Of a DNA stretch of 64,000 nucleotides, positions 1-9,099 are shown in pieces (the stretch's first letter is position 1; each line of letters starts with the position of its first letter). The notes under the pieces are model-generated. The model made no database searches. It worked only from the letters and a program-made list of their open reading frames with translations, and was not told the DNA's origin. The DNA is from Sulfitobacter noctilucae (GTDB taxonomy: Bacteria; Pseudomonadota; Alphaproteobacteria; Rhodobacterales; Rhodobacteraceae): the NCBI RefSeq assembly GCF_000622365.1, contig NZ_JASC01000014.1:1302001-1366000 (forward strand). The letters run 5' to 3'. The translations under genes were made by a program, and so were the position numbers.

Positions 1-2
1 CT

Positions 3-350
3 CTCTTTGCACTGCGCCAAGGCGACGCCTTCGAAGCCGAAATTGCAGAGCCGTTCCGCCGCCGCCTTGCCCTTGCTTACAAAGTGTTGGCCGGTCAGAA
101 CGCTGTGAGCGCTGTGCCTGCGCAGGGTGCCATGTATCTGATGCTGGATATTCGCAGCACCGGCATGAGCGGCGAGGAATTTGCGCTTGCCCTACTTGAT
201 GCGCACCACATTGCCGTAATGCCGGGCGAAAGCTTTGGACAGGCCGCCGCGGGTCATCTGCGCGTTGCTATGACGGTCGATGATGCCGCGTTCGAAGCGG
301 CGGTGAAGACGCTTTGCGACTTCGCCGCTGGTCTTCAGACGAAAGCCTGA
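3..350 (+). CDS. PLP-dependent aminotransferase, 3' part (partial)
   Basis: The open frame runs in from the left edge without a start codon and ends at a TGA, leaving the last 115 residues. They match the C-terminal small domain of fold-type I aminotransferases: a PAQGAMYLMLD segment followed by MPGESFG and HLRVAMT, where the Arg of LRVAMT is the usual alpha-carboxylate-binding residue. The PLP lysine lies outside the window, so the amino donor cannot be assigned. A convergent hairpin terminator lies 11 bp downstream. Confidence 0.85.
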   Translation, partial: LFALRQGDAFEAEIAEPFRRRLALAYKVLAGQNAVSAVPAQGAMYLMLDIRSTGMSGEEFALALLDAHHIAVMPGESFGQAAAGHLRVAMTVDDAAFEAAVKTLCDFAAGLQTKA

Positions 351-361
351 ACCCAAAGAAA

Positions 362-391
362 AAGGCCGCTGCGCTGTTGCGCAACGGCCTT
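362..391. terminator. Bidirectional hairpin terminator
   Basis: AAGGCCG and CGGCCTT arms enclose an inner TGCGC/GCGCA stem, giving a long GC-rich hairpin between two convergent genes. Read on the minus strand it is followed by TTTTTCTTT, so it best serves the outer-membrane protein gene; on the plus strand the T-run is weak (TTGTTGT). Confidence 0.75.
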
Positions 392-417
392 GTTGTCTAA
401 TCTCAACGAAGCGGAGA

Positions 418-1011
418 TCAGAAGCGGAGTGAACCGCGCACGTTGAATGTTGTCGCATCCACATCTGCACCCGACACGTCACCGATGTCGTTGAACTGGT
501 GGTGCAGTACTTCGGCACCGACCATGTAGCGGTCAGAGATCTTGTAAGAGACGCCGACACCTGCAAATGCACCGTCTTCGCTGTCACCGGAGACTTCTGC
601 TGCTGCATAGCCTGCTGTTGCGTAGACCAGTGTGTTGCCGAGGTCGTAGCCGCCTTTCAGTTTCAAGCGAGCAACAGATTCAAGCTCTGCCAGACCGTCA
701 TTCAATTCGACGTCTGTTTTGTCATAGTCGACTTCACCGCCGACGACCCAATCACCGAAATCATAGTCATAACCGGCGTGGAAACCGTAGCTGCCGTTGT
801 CACCGTCCAGATCATCGGGACCGTCTACGTCAGCATAGCCCAACTGCAGACCAGTGTAGAAGCCGGTCCAATCACCGCTTACCACCATCGGGGCAGGCTC
901 AATGACCGGTGTTTCTACAACTGGATCAGCCAGGCTGCCCGCATATACGGCACCGCCAAAGGATGTTGTTGCAATCACGCCAAGGGCGGTGAGTGTTTTG
1001 TAATGTGTCAT
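418..1011 (-). CDS. Outer-membrane beta-barrel protein (Omp25/31-like)
   Basis: A 197-residue protein with a Sec signal peptide (MTHYKTLTALGVIATTSF, cleavage probably after VYA) followed by an alternating aromatic/polar pattern. It ends in the FNVRGSLRF motif; the terminal Phe after an Arg-rich strand is the usual BAM insertion signal. GFYTGLQLGYADVD and GGEVDYD segments match the small porin/Omp25-type barrels of alphaproteobacteria. The start at 1011 was chosen over an upstream in-frame ATG because AGGAG lies 8 nt before it and the signal peptide begins there. Substrate or role is not evident: it could be structural or a surface antigen. Confidence 0.82.
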   Translation of the reverse strand: MTHYKTLTALGVIATTSFGGAVYAGSLADPVVETPVIEPAPMVVSGDWTGFYTGLQLGYADVDGPDDLDGDNGSYGFHAGYDYDFGDWVVGGEVDYDKTDVELNDGLAELESVARLKLKGGYDLGNTLVYATAGYAAAEVSGDSEDGAFAGVGVSYKISDRYMVGAEVLHHQFNDIGDVSGADVDATTFNVRGSLRF

Positions 1012-1437
1012 AAGGTCTGCTCCTGTTTTTACCATTTGACTGTCGGGCAGCACTGCGATGTGCGGCCCTCATAGCGAAGTAATGCGAGAGATAGGTATTA
1101 GGTTCCGAATGCAAAGGGATCGAGTTTTCGATGGGCCAATTTTTGCGAAGCCATCATTTAATCGGCAGGAACCAGCCGACATCAAAGCGCGAAAAGCCCT
1201 TGTTTTGCTGCACTTGCATCCGTCGCAAACAGACGACCGTGGCGTAAATGGAACAGAACGGACCCTATCTGCCCGACACTATGGAACCAAAGGAACACTT
1301 GATGACGCCAGACATCTGCATCATTCGAAGGGTCAGCCGCACGATTGGCGCGGACCGAGGTCTTGCGGCACGGGGCAGACCGGAACGGCTTTGAAACCGC
1401 ACTTTTTCTATTTTCAATTTTGAACCGGATCCGACCC
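1012..1437. other. Intergenic region, no gene recognised
   Basis: A 426-bp divergent spacer between the barrel protein and the MttB-family gene. Open frames here are short and lack family resemblance. It must hold both promoters. I see only a weak TCGGC/GCCGA inverted repeat near 1162-1179 and no recognisable riboswitch or operator. Confidence 0.5.
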
Positions 1438-2976
1438 ATGACAGATCAAACCCCAATCCGCAGCGGTGGCCGTGCCGCCCGGCGCGCGGCCCGTGCCGCC
1501 CCCCTTGCCGATCATATGCGGCCTATCCGCCCAGGCATGACCGGCGGTCGCTTCAATCCTCTGAGCGATATAGATGTGCAGGCGATCCATACTGCCGCCC
1601 TTGAAGCGCTGGAAACCATCGGCTTGGCTGATGCGCCACCTTCTGGTGTGGCGTATCTGACAGGCGCAGGGGCCGTTCAAGGCACGGACGGCCGCATCCG
1701 CTTTCCCAGCGCGCTGGTGGAAGACACGATTGCGCGTGCCAACCGCTCCGTCACGCTGTGCGCCCGCGACCCTGCATATGACCTGGACCTGTCCGGCAGC
1801 CGGGTGCATTACGGCACTGCTGGCGCGGCTGTGCATCTGGTAGACGTCGCAGACAACAGCTACCGCGAATGTGGCGTGCAGGATCTGCACGATGCGGCCC
1901 GGATTGCAGACCGGCTGGACAACATCCATTTCCTGCAACGGCCCATGGTCTGCCGCGACATCCCTGACAACCGCGAGATGGACCTCAATTCGATCTATGC
2001 CTGCTGTACCGGCACGATGAAACACATCGGCCTGTCTTTCACCGATCCATCTTACGTCAAGGACGCGCTGGAGATGCTGCACATGATCGCAGGTGGTGAA
2101 GAAAAATGGCGCGAACGGCCTTTCATTTCGAACTCCAATTGCTTTGTCGTGCCGCCAATGAAATTCGCCACAGAATCCTGTCAGGTGATGGAGGCCTGCA
2201 TCGAGGGCGGCATCCCTGTTTTGCTGCTGTCGGCTGGGATGGCCGGGGCAACGGCTCCATCGACTGTCGCAGGTGCCATCGTGCAGGCCGTGGCTGAATG
2301 TCTGGCGGGTCTGGTATATGTGCAAGCGGTCAAACCCGGCCATCCGGTAATTTTTGGCACATGGCCCTTTGGTCTGGACCTGCGCACAGGCGCGATGACC
2401 GGCGGTTCCGGCGAACAGGCGCTGCTGTCTTCGGGCTGTGCACAGATGCATCGGTTCTACGACCTGCCTGGAGGTGCGGCGGGCGGCATTGCCGATGCCA
2501 AGATGCCCGATATGCAGGCCGGATGGGAGCAGATGTGCTCGAACGTCATGGCCGGACTGTCAGGCTGCAACATGATCTACGAAGCGGCGGGGATGCATGC
2601 CTCCCTTTTGGGCTTTTGCCACGAGTCGCTCATTCTGGGGAACGATCTGATCGGACAGGCCATGCGCTGTGTGCGGGGGATTGAGGTGAACGAGGAAACG
2701 CTGGCCGTTGATCAGATCCGGCACGTCTGCATGGGTGGACCGGGGCATTATCTCGGCACTGAACAAACGCTGAGCCGGATGGAGAGCGACCATGTCTATC
2801 CCGATCTGGCAAATCGGTCCTCACCCAAGGAATGGGAGGAGATCGGCAAGCCCGACCTCATCGCGAACGCCACGGCACGCAAAGAGGCAATCCTGTCGGA
2901 TCACGCGCGCGCCCGCTTTGACCCAAAGCTGGACCAGGCGCTGCGCGCGCGTTTCAACATTCACTTACCGGCATAA
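1438..2976 (+). CDS. MttB-family (trimethylamine methyltransferase-like) protein
   Basis: A 512-residue protein of the MttB superfamily, whose members transfer a methyl group from a quaternary or tertiary amine to a corrinoid protein. The family appears in the HTAALEALETIGL start, the glycine-rich barrel strands (MAGATAPSTVAGAIVQ; AGGIADAKMPDMQAGWEQ) and the GGPGHYLGTEQTL C-terminal segment. No in-frame TAG occurs, so this is a non-pyrrolysine member, the branch that includes glycine betaine methyltransferases. No corrinoid protein or second methyltransferase lies beside it, so substrate and partner are unknown. The first ATG after the poorly coding leader was taken as start; the ribosome-binding site is weak. 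Confidence 0.88.
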   Translation: MTDQTPIRSGGRAARRAARAAPLADHMRPIRPGMTGGRFNPLSDIDVQAIHTAALEALETIGLADAPPSGVAYLTGAGAVQGTDGRIRFPSALVEDTIARANRSVTLCARDPAYDLDLSGSRVHYGTAGAAVHLVDVADNSYRECGVQDLHDAARIADRLDNIHFLQRPMVCRDIPDNREMDLNSIYACCTGTMKHIGLSFTDPSYVKDALEMLHMIAGGEEKWRERPFISNSNCFVVPPMKFATESCQVMEACIEGGIPVLLLSAGMAGATAPSTVAGAIVQAVAECLAGLVYVQAVKPGHPVIFGTWPFGLDLRTGAMTGGSGEQALLSSGCAQMHRFYDLPGGAAGGIADAKMPDMQAGWEQMCSNVMAGLSGCNMIYEAAGMHASLLGFCHESLILGNDLIGQAMRCVRGIEVNEETLAVDQIRHVCMGGPGHYLGTEQTLSRMESDHVYPDLANRSSPKEWEEIGKPDLIANATARKEAILSDHARARFDPKLDQALRARFNIHLPA

Positions 2977-2994
2977 CGTATTTTGCGGCACAAG

Positions 2995-3024
2995 AAGGCC
3001 CGACAGAGAGAACTGCCGGGCCTT
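2995..3024. terminator. Hairpin terminator after the MttB-family gene
   Basis: A perfect 8-bp stem, AAGGCCCG with CGGGCCTT, separated by 14 nt. It sits 18 bp past the stop of the methyltransferase gene and just beyond the end of the convergent EF-hand gene. There is no long T-run on either side, so its efficiency is uncertain. Confidence 0.6.
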
Positions 3025-3060
3025 GGTGCTGCATAGGGTCCGGGCAAGACCCTTTGCCGC

Positions 3061-3318
3061 TTAACCTTTGTTTGCAGCGGGCATTAACCCTGCCTCTTGC
3101 GCGGCCTGCACTTCGCCATCGTCCAGCGATCCGTCGGCATTAAGATCCATCGCCGAGAACTGGTCCGTAGTCATATCAGGATAGACGGCCTGAACTTCAG
3201 CAACGCTGAGAATGCCATCGCCGTTGGCGTCCACTTCTGCGGCACCCGCGCCCATGGCATAGGCAGGCAGGCAGAGGGTTGTGATGGCGACTGCGGTCAT
3301 TTTGAAAGTCTTGGTCAT
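3061..3318 (-). CDS. Small secreted EF-hand protein
   Basis: An 85-residue protein with a signal peptide (MTKTFKMTAVAITTLCLPAYA) followed by two calcium-binding loops, DANGDGILSVAE and DLNADGSLDDGE; both keep the Asp/Asn ligands and the terminal Glu of the canonical 12-residue EF loop. The start at 3318 is preceded by GGGAG at good spacing; the longer in-frame extension upstream lacks both this and a signal peptide. It is divergent from the ECF sigma factor gene (239 bp apart), so the two may be co-regulated. That link is inference. Confidence 0.85.
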   Translation of the reverse strand: MTKTFKMTAVAITTLCLPAYAMGAGAAEVDANGDGILSVAEVQAVYPDMTTDQFSAMDLNADGSLDDGEVQAAQEAGLMPAANKG

Positions 3319-3557
3319 TTGGATACTCCCTTTCGAGGTTTTGCTCAAAGGCTTTGCTGCCTTCCCCCTGTCAGATGCGCGAAACCGGGATTGCATCCCT
3401 GCTCTACCCCAGACACGCGGAGGCTTGCCGATCCGGGCGGCGGGCGTGAGCCAGTGCCCGCCCAAAAAGAGTGGATGAGGCCCATCGGCGGAAATTCTCG
3501 CGCTGATTGAAAGTGCCGGACCTGTCATGTTGTCTCCGTCAACCGAGGGAGGTTTCG

Positions 3558-4043
3558 ATGACTGCTATTGCTGATGTCGCGCAATTGCGCCCCAAACTTC
3601 TGCGCCGCGCGCGCAGGCTTGCCCCCAGTGCGGATGAAGCTGAAGACATGGCACAAGAAACGATATTACGTCTGTGGCAGGTGATGGCTGGTCCTGAAGA
3701 AGTCCTGCGGCCCGAGCATTATGCAATGGTCTTGCTGCATAACCTTGCCCGCGCCCGCTGGCGTGGCCGCCGCCCCACCGAAGAACTGACCGATGATATG
3801 GCACAAACGGTGCCGCTGGCCCCATCGCGCATTGCCTGCACCGAATTGCTGACCGCGATCAAAAGACTGCCTGAAGAGCAAGCGGCAATCATGCGGCTTG
3901 TGATGGCGGGAGAGACCAGCCCGCGCGTGCTTGCCGATCGGTTGGGCGTGCCGCGCGGCACCGTGATGTCGCGGTTGGGCCGTGCGCGGGCGCGGCTACG
4001 TGAAGAAATGGCGCTTGAGGGGTCTGTCGCGGAATTACTGTAG
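3558..4043 (+). CDS. ECF-type RNA polymerase sigma factor
   Basis: A 161-residue sigma-70 family protein with only regions 2 and 4. Residues about 15-70 hold the region 2 helix (DEAEDMAQETILRLWQV), and residues about 105-150 hold region 4 with its helix-turn-helix (LADRLGVPRGTVMSRLGRARARL). The ATG at 3558 follows a strong GAGGGAGG. No anti-sigma factor is adjacent. The divergent neighbour is a secreted EF-hand protein, a possible target. The downstream spacer carries a 57-bp dispersed repeat. Confidence 0.9.
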   Translation: MTAIADVAQLRPKLLRRARRLAPSADEAEDMAQETILRLWQVMAGPEEVLRPEHYAMVLLHNLARARWRGRRPTEELTDDMAQTVPLAPSRIACTELLTAIKRLPEEQAAIMRLVMAGETSPRVLADRLGVPRGTVMSRLGRARARLREEMALEGSVAELL

Positions 4044-4062
4044 GTCAGCGCCTGAAGCGTCT

Positions 4063-4119
4063 GTTGACTGGAGGCTCTGCCTCCAGACCTCCGCGGGATA
4101 TAAGGCCAAAAAGAGAAAG
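4063..4119 (+). repeat. 57-bp dispersed repeat, copy A
   Basis: This segment is identical base for base to 50772-50828, in the same orientation. It begins with an 8-bp stem, CTGGAGGC-TCT-GCCTCCAG (4068-4086), followed by a GGGATATAAGGCC block and a purine-rich tail (AAAAAGAGAAAG). The last 18 bp recur in inverted orientation at 13471-13488. The layout resembles REP-type intergenic elements; copy A begins 19 bp after the sigma factor stop. Confidence 0.9.
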
Positions 4120-4298
4120 GGGATGGGATTGTGGTACGGACTGGCGCAGATGCGATTAACAGCGCACAACGGGCCTGCGGAAGCGGACCTTATCGCAGTA
4201 TTTCGCTGACATTGCTTTCACTTAGGGCGGTTTGCAAACGGTCCCGGTTTCATTTGCAAAGGCAACGTCTGTGGCCTTTGCTCCTGACAAAAGAAGAA

Positions 4299-4320
4299 AG
4301 GGAGAGCCGGAGCTCTCCCT
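4299..4320. terminator. Hairpin, possible terminator
   Basis: AGGGAGAGC and GCTCTCCCT form a perfect 9-bp stem with a CGGA loop. On the minus strand it is followed by TTTCTTCTTTT, so it could end transcription coming from the DUF2188 gene, although that gene stops about 250 bp upstream of it. Confidence 0.5.
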
Positions 4321-4572
4321 AGTTTCGCCGTTCAAGCTCCATTTGTTAACCGCTCGGTACTTGTTTTGCCTGCGGCCTGAACGTCGTACAGAGCGAACGC
4401 ATCCGCTCCGTGTCTCGTGCCCCGGCTTGGCCGGGGCTGCGGAGTGGCGGCAGTCGTTCGCTTGCGAACGATGAGAGCCACCCCTTCTCAGTAAAGGCAT
4501 CCAAAGTGCCTTATTGGTCCGGGCAGTGCGCCAAGCGCCCTGCCTATCTCCGCCAGAAAAGACGCACCTGTG

Positions 4573-4803
4573 TCAGCCCTTCGGCGGATATGGGTCCTTT
4601 CCGTAAGTGTTACGTTCCCGAATTTGACCATTGCGGCCTTGAAGAAACGCTTCGGAGCCCCGGCTGCGCGCGAGTCCACGGGCGCTGTCCCAAGCCTCCG
4701 CTTGCGTAGCGTGCAAGCTAGCGGCTCGCTCGGAACCTTCGGTCTGCACAGCCCATTGCCCATCAGACCTTGGCGAGGTCCACACGTTTTTCGATTTGGA
4801 CAT
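4573..4803 (-). CDS. DUF2188 domain protein
   Basis: A 76-residue protein that fits the whole DUF2188 family: an N-terminal KNVWTSPRSDGQWAV strand, a middle helix with TQAEAWDSARGLA, and the ending GRNGQIRERNTYGKDPYPPKG spans residues 56-76. Function of the family is unknown. The ATG is preceded by AGGAGGA at 8-nt spacing, supporting a real gene amid otherwise non-coding sequence. A 7-bp inverted repeat (ACCCACA/TGTGGGT, 4821-4859) lies in its upstream region. Confidence 0.85.
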   Translation of the reverse strand: MSKSKNVWTSPRSDGQWAVQTEGSERAASLHATQAEAWDSARGLARSRGSEAFLQGRNGQIRERNTYGKDPYPPKG

Positions 4804-4938
4804 TAGTTGTCCTCCTAGTTACCCACATTCTACCCCCAGGTAGCACATTTGTTGTGGGTGTTTCTCAGTACGCTATTGATCCGCGATCTCGTCCATGGTC
4901 TCCGTTTTCTCATCGACCTATGAAGGCCGAACTCGCTT

Positions 4939-4967
4939 TTCCCGCAGCGTACTAGGCTATGCGGGAA
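4939..4967. terminator. Hairpin downstream of nrdJ
   Basis: TTCCCGCA and TGCGGGAA form a perfect 8-bp stem 47 bp past the nrdJ stop. There is no T-run, so it may be an RNA-stabilising 3' hairpin rather than an intrinsic terminator. Confidence 0.35.
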
Positions 4968-5014
4968 GGGCGCTAGGGGGTGGCGCTGCAACGTCGCCCC
5001 CAACCCTCAATCCT

Positions 5015-8000
5015 TTAGCTACACCCGGACGTCCCGCCACAGGTGTTGCACTTCATGCACGTCCCGTTGCGCACCAACGTGTAGTTGCCGCATTCGCCAC
5101 AGGCCTCGCCCTCATAGCCTTGCATCTTGGCCTTTGTGCGGGCGTCGATTGACACGGAACCCGAAGCAACCGCGGTGGTTGAGGATACTGCAACTGACAT
5201 GTTGCCTGTCTCCATCCCCGGCGCGACCGCTACGCTGTCCATGCCGCCTTGCAACAGGACCAGTTCCTGCGGCGGGCGATTGCGCAGGTAGCCGCTTGAG
5301 CTGATCTGCTTGAGCACTTCAAGTGACCGGGTCGCTGCAGTTTCAGAGAGTTCAGCCACATTGCCGACGTTCTCGACTTCTTCGCCCTTGCCCAGATCGT
5401 CGAATGTGGCCCCTTCGGGTTTCACATGCGCCAGATCGGTACGGTCGAGGTAGGAAACAGCCAGCTCGCGGAAGATATAGTCGAGGATCGAGGTCGCGTT
5501 CTTGATGCTGTCGTTGCCTTGGACCATGCCCGCAGGCTCGAACTTGGTGAAGGTGAAGGCATCGACGAATTCTTCGAGCGGCACGCCGTACTGAAGACCA
5601 ACAGACACCGCGATAGCGAAGTTATTCATCATGGCGCGGAAACCCGCCCCTTCCTTGTGCATGTCGATGAAGATTTCGCCCAGCTTGCCGTCTTCGTATT
5701 CGCCGGTGCGCAGATAGACCTTGTGACCGCCAACGTTTGCCTTTTGCGTATAGCCTTTTCGGCGCTGTGGCATCTTTTCGCGACTGCGGTTGATCACTTC
5801 TTTGACGACGATCTTTTCGACGATCTTTTCGGCCAGCACAGCTGCTTTTTCCTGCGTTGAGCCGGATTCGAGCACTTCTGCTGCTTCATCGTCGTCCTCG
5901 ACCAAAGATGCAGCCAAAGGCTGGCTGAGTTTGGAGCCATCCCGGTAGAGTGCATTCGCCTTGATGCCCAAGGACCAGCTGAGCTCATAGGCTTTCTGGC
6001 AGTCTTCAATCGTTGCATCGTTCGGCATGTTGATCGTTTTCGAGATCGCCCCGGAGATGAAGCTTTGCGCCGCGGCCATCATGTAGATGTGGCTGTTGAC
6101 GGACAGGTAACGCTTGCCCTTCTTACCACAGGGGTTGGCACAGTCGAAAATGCTGTAGTGCTCTTCTTTTAGGTGCGGTGCCCCTTCGAGGGTCATGGTG
6201 CCGCAAACGTGGTCATTGGCTGCGTCGATGTCCGCCTTGGAGAACCCGAGTGACTTCAGCAGATCAAAGGTCGGATCGTTCAGCTTGGCCGCAGGGATGC
6301 CCAGCACTTGCGTGCAGAACTCTTCGCCCAGCGTCCACTGGTTGAACACGAAACGGATATCGAAGGCTTGCGCCAATGCCGCGTCGACCTTTGCCAACTC
6401 GTTGGGGCCAAAACCATGACCCATCAGCGTGGTGTGGTTGATACCGGGCGCATTGCCGATGGTGCCGTGGCCCACAGCGTAGCCGACGATCTCTTCAATC
6501 TGCGCGGAGCCGTAGCCAAGCTTTTCCAGAGCTGCTGGAACACTTTGGTTGATGATCTTGAAGTAACCACCGCCCGCGAGTTTCTTGAACTTTACCAGCG
6601 CGAAGTCAGGCTCAATCCCTGTGGTGTCACAATCCATCACCAGACCGATGGTGCCCGTCGGCGCGATGACAGATGTTTGCGCGTTGCGGTACCCATGTAC
6701 CTCACCCAGCTTGATCACCTCGTCCCAGCAGGACATGGCCACATCGACCAGACCCGGCTGTGGGCAATTCTCATGATCCAGCGGGACGGGCTTGATTGCC
6801 AGCTTTTCGTAGCCCGTGGCATGACCGTAAGCCGCGTTGCGGTGGTTGCGCATGACGCGCAGCATATGGTCGGCATTCTTGGCGTGACCGGGGAAGGCCC
6901 CCAATTCACCTGCCATCTCGGCTGACGTGGCATAGGCGACACCGGTCATGATTGCGGTCAGCGCTCCGCAAAGCGAGCGGCCTTCATCGCTGTCATAGGA
7001 GTAGCCCATGTTCATCAGCAAGCCGCCGATGTTTGCATAGCCCAGGCCAAGCGTGCGGAAGTCATAGGACCGCTGTGCGATTTCCTTGGACGGGAACTGC
7101 GCCATCATGACGGAGATTTCCAGCGTCACGGTCCAGAGGCGCGAGGCGTGCATATAGTCTTCGACGTTGAACACACCGTCTTCGAGGAAGGTCAGCAGGT
7201 TCATGGACGCAAGGTTGCAGGCCGTATCATCCAGGAACATATATTCGGAACAGGGGTTTGAGCCGCGGATTGCGCCGTCTTCGGGGCATGTGTGCCATTC
7301 GTTGACGGTGTCGTGGTACTGGATGCCCGGATCGGCACAGGCCCATGCGGCGTGGCCCACCTGCTCCCACAAGTCGCGGGCGCGAATCACTTTGGAGGCT
7401 TTTCCGGTGACGCGGTCGATCAACTCCCAATCGGCGTCCTTCTCGACAGCTGTCAGGAATGCGTTGGTCACTCGGATAGAGTTGTTGGAGTTCTGGCCAG
7501 AGACCGAATTGTAAGCCTCGCTATCCCAGTCTGTATCGTATGTCGGGAATTCGATGCTGGTGTGGCCCTGCTTGGCGTAGTCCAGCACGCGCTTGACGTA
7601 TGTCTCCGGGATGGCGACCTTTTTGGCGTCGCGGACTGCGGTTTTCAAACCGGGGTTCACGGCGGGATCATATGCGTCGGCCTCGGCACCGTCCCATGCC
7701 TTGATGGCCGCAAAAATCGCGTTCAGCTTTTGCTCGTGCATCTTGGAGCCTGCGACGATGGACGCCACTTTCTGCTCTTCCAGCACCTTCCAGTTGATGA
7801 AGTCTTCGATATCGGGGTGGTCCGCATCAACAATCACCATCTTGGCCGCACGGCGCGTGGTGCCGCCGGACTTGATGGCACCCGCTGCACGGTCGCCGAT
7901 TTTCAGGAAACCCATCAGGCCCGAGGATTTACCGCCACCTGACAGCTTTTCACCTTCACCGCGCAAGCTGGAGAAGTTGGTGCCTGTCCCGGAGCCGTAT

Positions 8001-8653
8001 TTGAACAGACGCGCCTCACGCACCCAAAGGTCCATGATACCGCCGTCGCCAACCAGATCGTCTTTGACCGACTGGATAAAGCAGGCGTGGGGCTGGGGAT
8101 GCTCGTAAGAGGATTTGGAGCGAGTCAACTTGCCGGTCTTATAATCCACATAGTGGTGGCCTTGTGCAGGACCGTCGATACCGTAGGCCCAGTGCAGGCC
8201 GGTATTGAACCACTGTGGCGAATTGGGTGCGCCGCGTTGGGAGGCAAGGATGTGGCGCATTTCATCGTAATAGGCCTGAGCGTCGGCTTCGGTGGTGAAA
8301 TAGCCGCCCTTCCAGCCCCAATAAGTCCAGGCGCCGGCTAAGCGATCAAACACCTGCTTGGAAGAGGTCTCGCCGCCCATAGTGGCACCTTCAGCCGGGA
8401 CCGAACGCCACAGGAACTCGGGCACACCCTTTTCCTTCACCTTTTTCAGCGCAGAGGGAACGCCGGCTTTGCGGAAATACTTCTGTGCGATCACGTCGCT
8501 TGCCACCTGGCTCCAGCTGGAGGGCACTTCGACATCGTCCAGCTTGAAGACCACGGACCCATCAGGATTGCGGATCTCTGAAACAGTGGTGATGAAATCC
8601 AGCTCTGCGTATGCGTCTTTGCCCGCGGTGGTAAACTTACGTTCGATCTTCAT
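5015..8653 (-). CDS. nrdJ: Adenosylcobalamin-dependent (class II) ribonucleotide reductase
   Basis: A 1212-residue reductase that makes deoxyribonucleotides using a B12-derived radical, without oxygen or a separate radical subunit. Visible landmarks are the [20 protein letters not shown] substrate region, the NPCSE motif with the redox cysteine near residue 468, [10 protein letters not shown], and the [20 protein letters not shown] segment. The C-terminus is a long extension ending in a four-cysteine zinc-ribbon ([10 protein letters not shown]...CMKCNTC) that probably carries reducing equivalents. The length matches the large alphaproteobacterial NrdJ type. The ATG has AGAGGCAG upstream. The leader contains probable NrdR boxes. 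Confidence 0.97.
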   Translation of the reverse strand: MKIERKFTTAGKDAYAELDFITTVSEIRNPDGSVVFKLDDVEVPSSWSQVASDVIAQKYFRKAGVPSALKKVKEKGVPEFLWRSVPAEGATMGGETSSKQVFDRLAGAWTYWGWKGGYFTTEADAQAYYDEMRHILASQRGAPNSPQWFNTGLHWAYGIDGPAQGHHYVDYKTGKLTRSKSSYEHPQPHACFIQSVKDDLVGDGGIMDLWVREARLFKYGSGTGTNFSSLRGEGEKLSGGGKSSGLMGFLKIGDRAAGAIKSGGTTRRAAKMVIVDADHPDIEDFINWKVLEEQKVASIVAGSKMHEQKLNAIFAAIKAWDGAEADAYDPAVNPGLKTAVRDAKKVAIPETYVKRVLDYAKQGHTSIEFPTYDTDWDSEAYNSVSGQNSNNSIRVTNAFLTAVEKDADWELIDRVTGKASKVIRARDLWEQVGHAAWACADPGIQYHDTVNEWHTCPEDGAIRGSNPCSEYMFLDDTACNLASMNLLTFLEDGVFNVEDYMHASRLWTVTLEISVMMAQFPSKEIAQRSYDFRTLGLGYANIGGLLMNMGYSYDSDEGRSLCGALTAIMTGVAYATSAEMAGELGAFPGHAKNADHMLRVMRNHRNAAYGHATGYEKLAIKPVPLDHENCPQPGLVDVAMSCWDEVIKLGEVHGYRNAQTSVIAPTGTIGLVMDCDTTGIEPDFALVKFKKLAGGGYFKIINQSVPAALEKLGYGSAQIEEIVGYAVGHGTIGNAPGINHTTLMGHGFGPNELAKVDAALAQAFDIRFVFNQWTLGEEFCTQVLGIPAAKLNDPTFDLLKSLGFSKADIDAANDHVCGTMTLEGAPHLKEEHYSIFDCANPCGKKGKRYLSVNSHIYMMAAAQSFISGAISKTINMPNDATIEDCQKAYELSWSLGIKANALYRDGSKLSQPLAASLVEDDDEAAEVLESGSTQEKAAVLAEKIVEKIVVKEVINRSREKMPQRRKGYTQKANVGGHKVYLRTGEYEDGKLGEIFIDMHKEGAGFRAMMNNFAIAVSVGLQYGVPLEEFVDAFTFTKFEPAGMVQGNDSIKNATSILDYIFRELAVSYLDRTDLAHVKPEGATFDDLGKGEEVENVGNVAELSETAATRSLEVLKQISSSGYLRNRPPQELVLLQGGMDSVAVAPGMETGNMSVAVSSTTAVASGSVSIDARTKAKMQGYEGEACGECGNYTLVRNGTCMKCNTCGGTSGCS

Positions 8654-8846
8654 TATGCTGCCTCTTGCATTTCAAGTGCCTAAACCAAAGGTCCGTTTAC
8701 ACACACGGCCCTCACCCTTTTTTACCCATCGGCGCACAAACGATATGACACCACCCTTTCGCCAGCGGGTGCCGTTTTATGCAGTTTCGACTTGTAGATA
8801 CGCCTTAAACCTGCCTGTGCGCCGGGACGCGCCTTCGCAGCGTTGA

Positions 8847-8894
8847 CCACTACATGTTGTGGCGTCATCCCCGGACTTGCACAACCTGACGTAT
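8847..8894 (-). promoter_or_regulatory. Probable tandem NrdR boxes for nrdJ
   Basis: CCACTACATGTTGTGG (8847-8862) matches 12 of 16 positions of the NrdR consensus as I recall it (ACACwATATATwGTGT) and is nearly palindromic. A weaker second match (GCACAACCTGACGTAT, 8879-8894, 9 of 16) lies exactly 32 bp away centre to centre, the phase expected for NrdR pairs. The pair sits about 194 bp upstream of the nrdJ start codon, implying a long leader. NrdR would repress nrdJ when dATP is plentiful. Confidence 0.55.
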
Positions 8895-8999
8895 TTGGAC
8901 CTATCCGGTCAAAGGTTTTTTTAACAAATTTCGGCATTCTTTTGGTTGACGCAGCATTGGTTTTTGGCGTGGCGACACCTCGCCCGATTCAACTGGTTA

Positions 9000-9018
9000 A
9001 TATCCACATGGTGGATAT
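9000..9018. repeat. ATATCCAC-N3-GTGGATAT inverted repeat
   Basis: A perfect 8-bp inverted repeat with a 3-nt spacer, operator-like in shape. It lies in the nrdJ leader region about 350 bp from the nrdJ start, and its halves resemble part of a DnaA box (ATCCACA). No assigned regulator. Confidence 0.6.
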
Positions 9019-9099
9019 CTGTCCGGGCGTATTGGCACCCCCGGAATAAACCAAACATTTCGGCAGGTTTACCTGCAGTGGCTCACCCGATAGATGAAC

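Larger units (their letters stand above)
4044..4572. other. Hairpin-rich non-coding stretch
   Basis: These 529 bp separate two converging genes. Small open frames overlap on both strands but none has a convincing start or family match. Contents I can support: a 57-bp dispersed repeat at 4063-4119, a 9-bp-stem hairpin at 4299-4320, a CCCCGGC/GCCGGGG hairpin at 4420-4436, and a TCGTTCGC/GCGAACGA hairpin at 4454-4471. The density of palindromes suggests degenerate intergenic repeat elements rather than a gene. Confidence 0.55.

Noticed and set aside
8722..8937. A 71-codon minus-strand frame upstream of nrdJ
   Set aside because: No ribosome-binding site, no family, and it overlaps the probable NrdR boxes and leader.
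8654..9000. Cobalamin riboswitch upstream of the B12-dependent reductase
   Set aside because: I looked for the conserved B12-box core on the minus strand and did not find it; the enzyme's dependence on B12 alone is not evidence.
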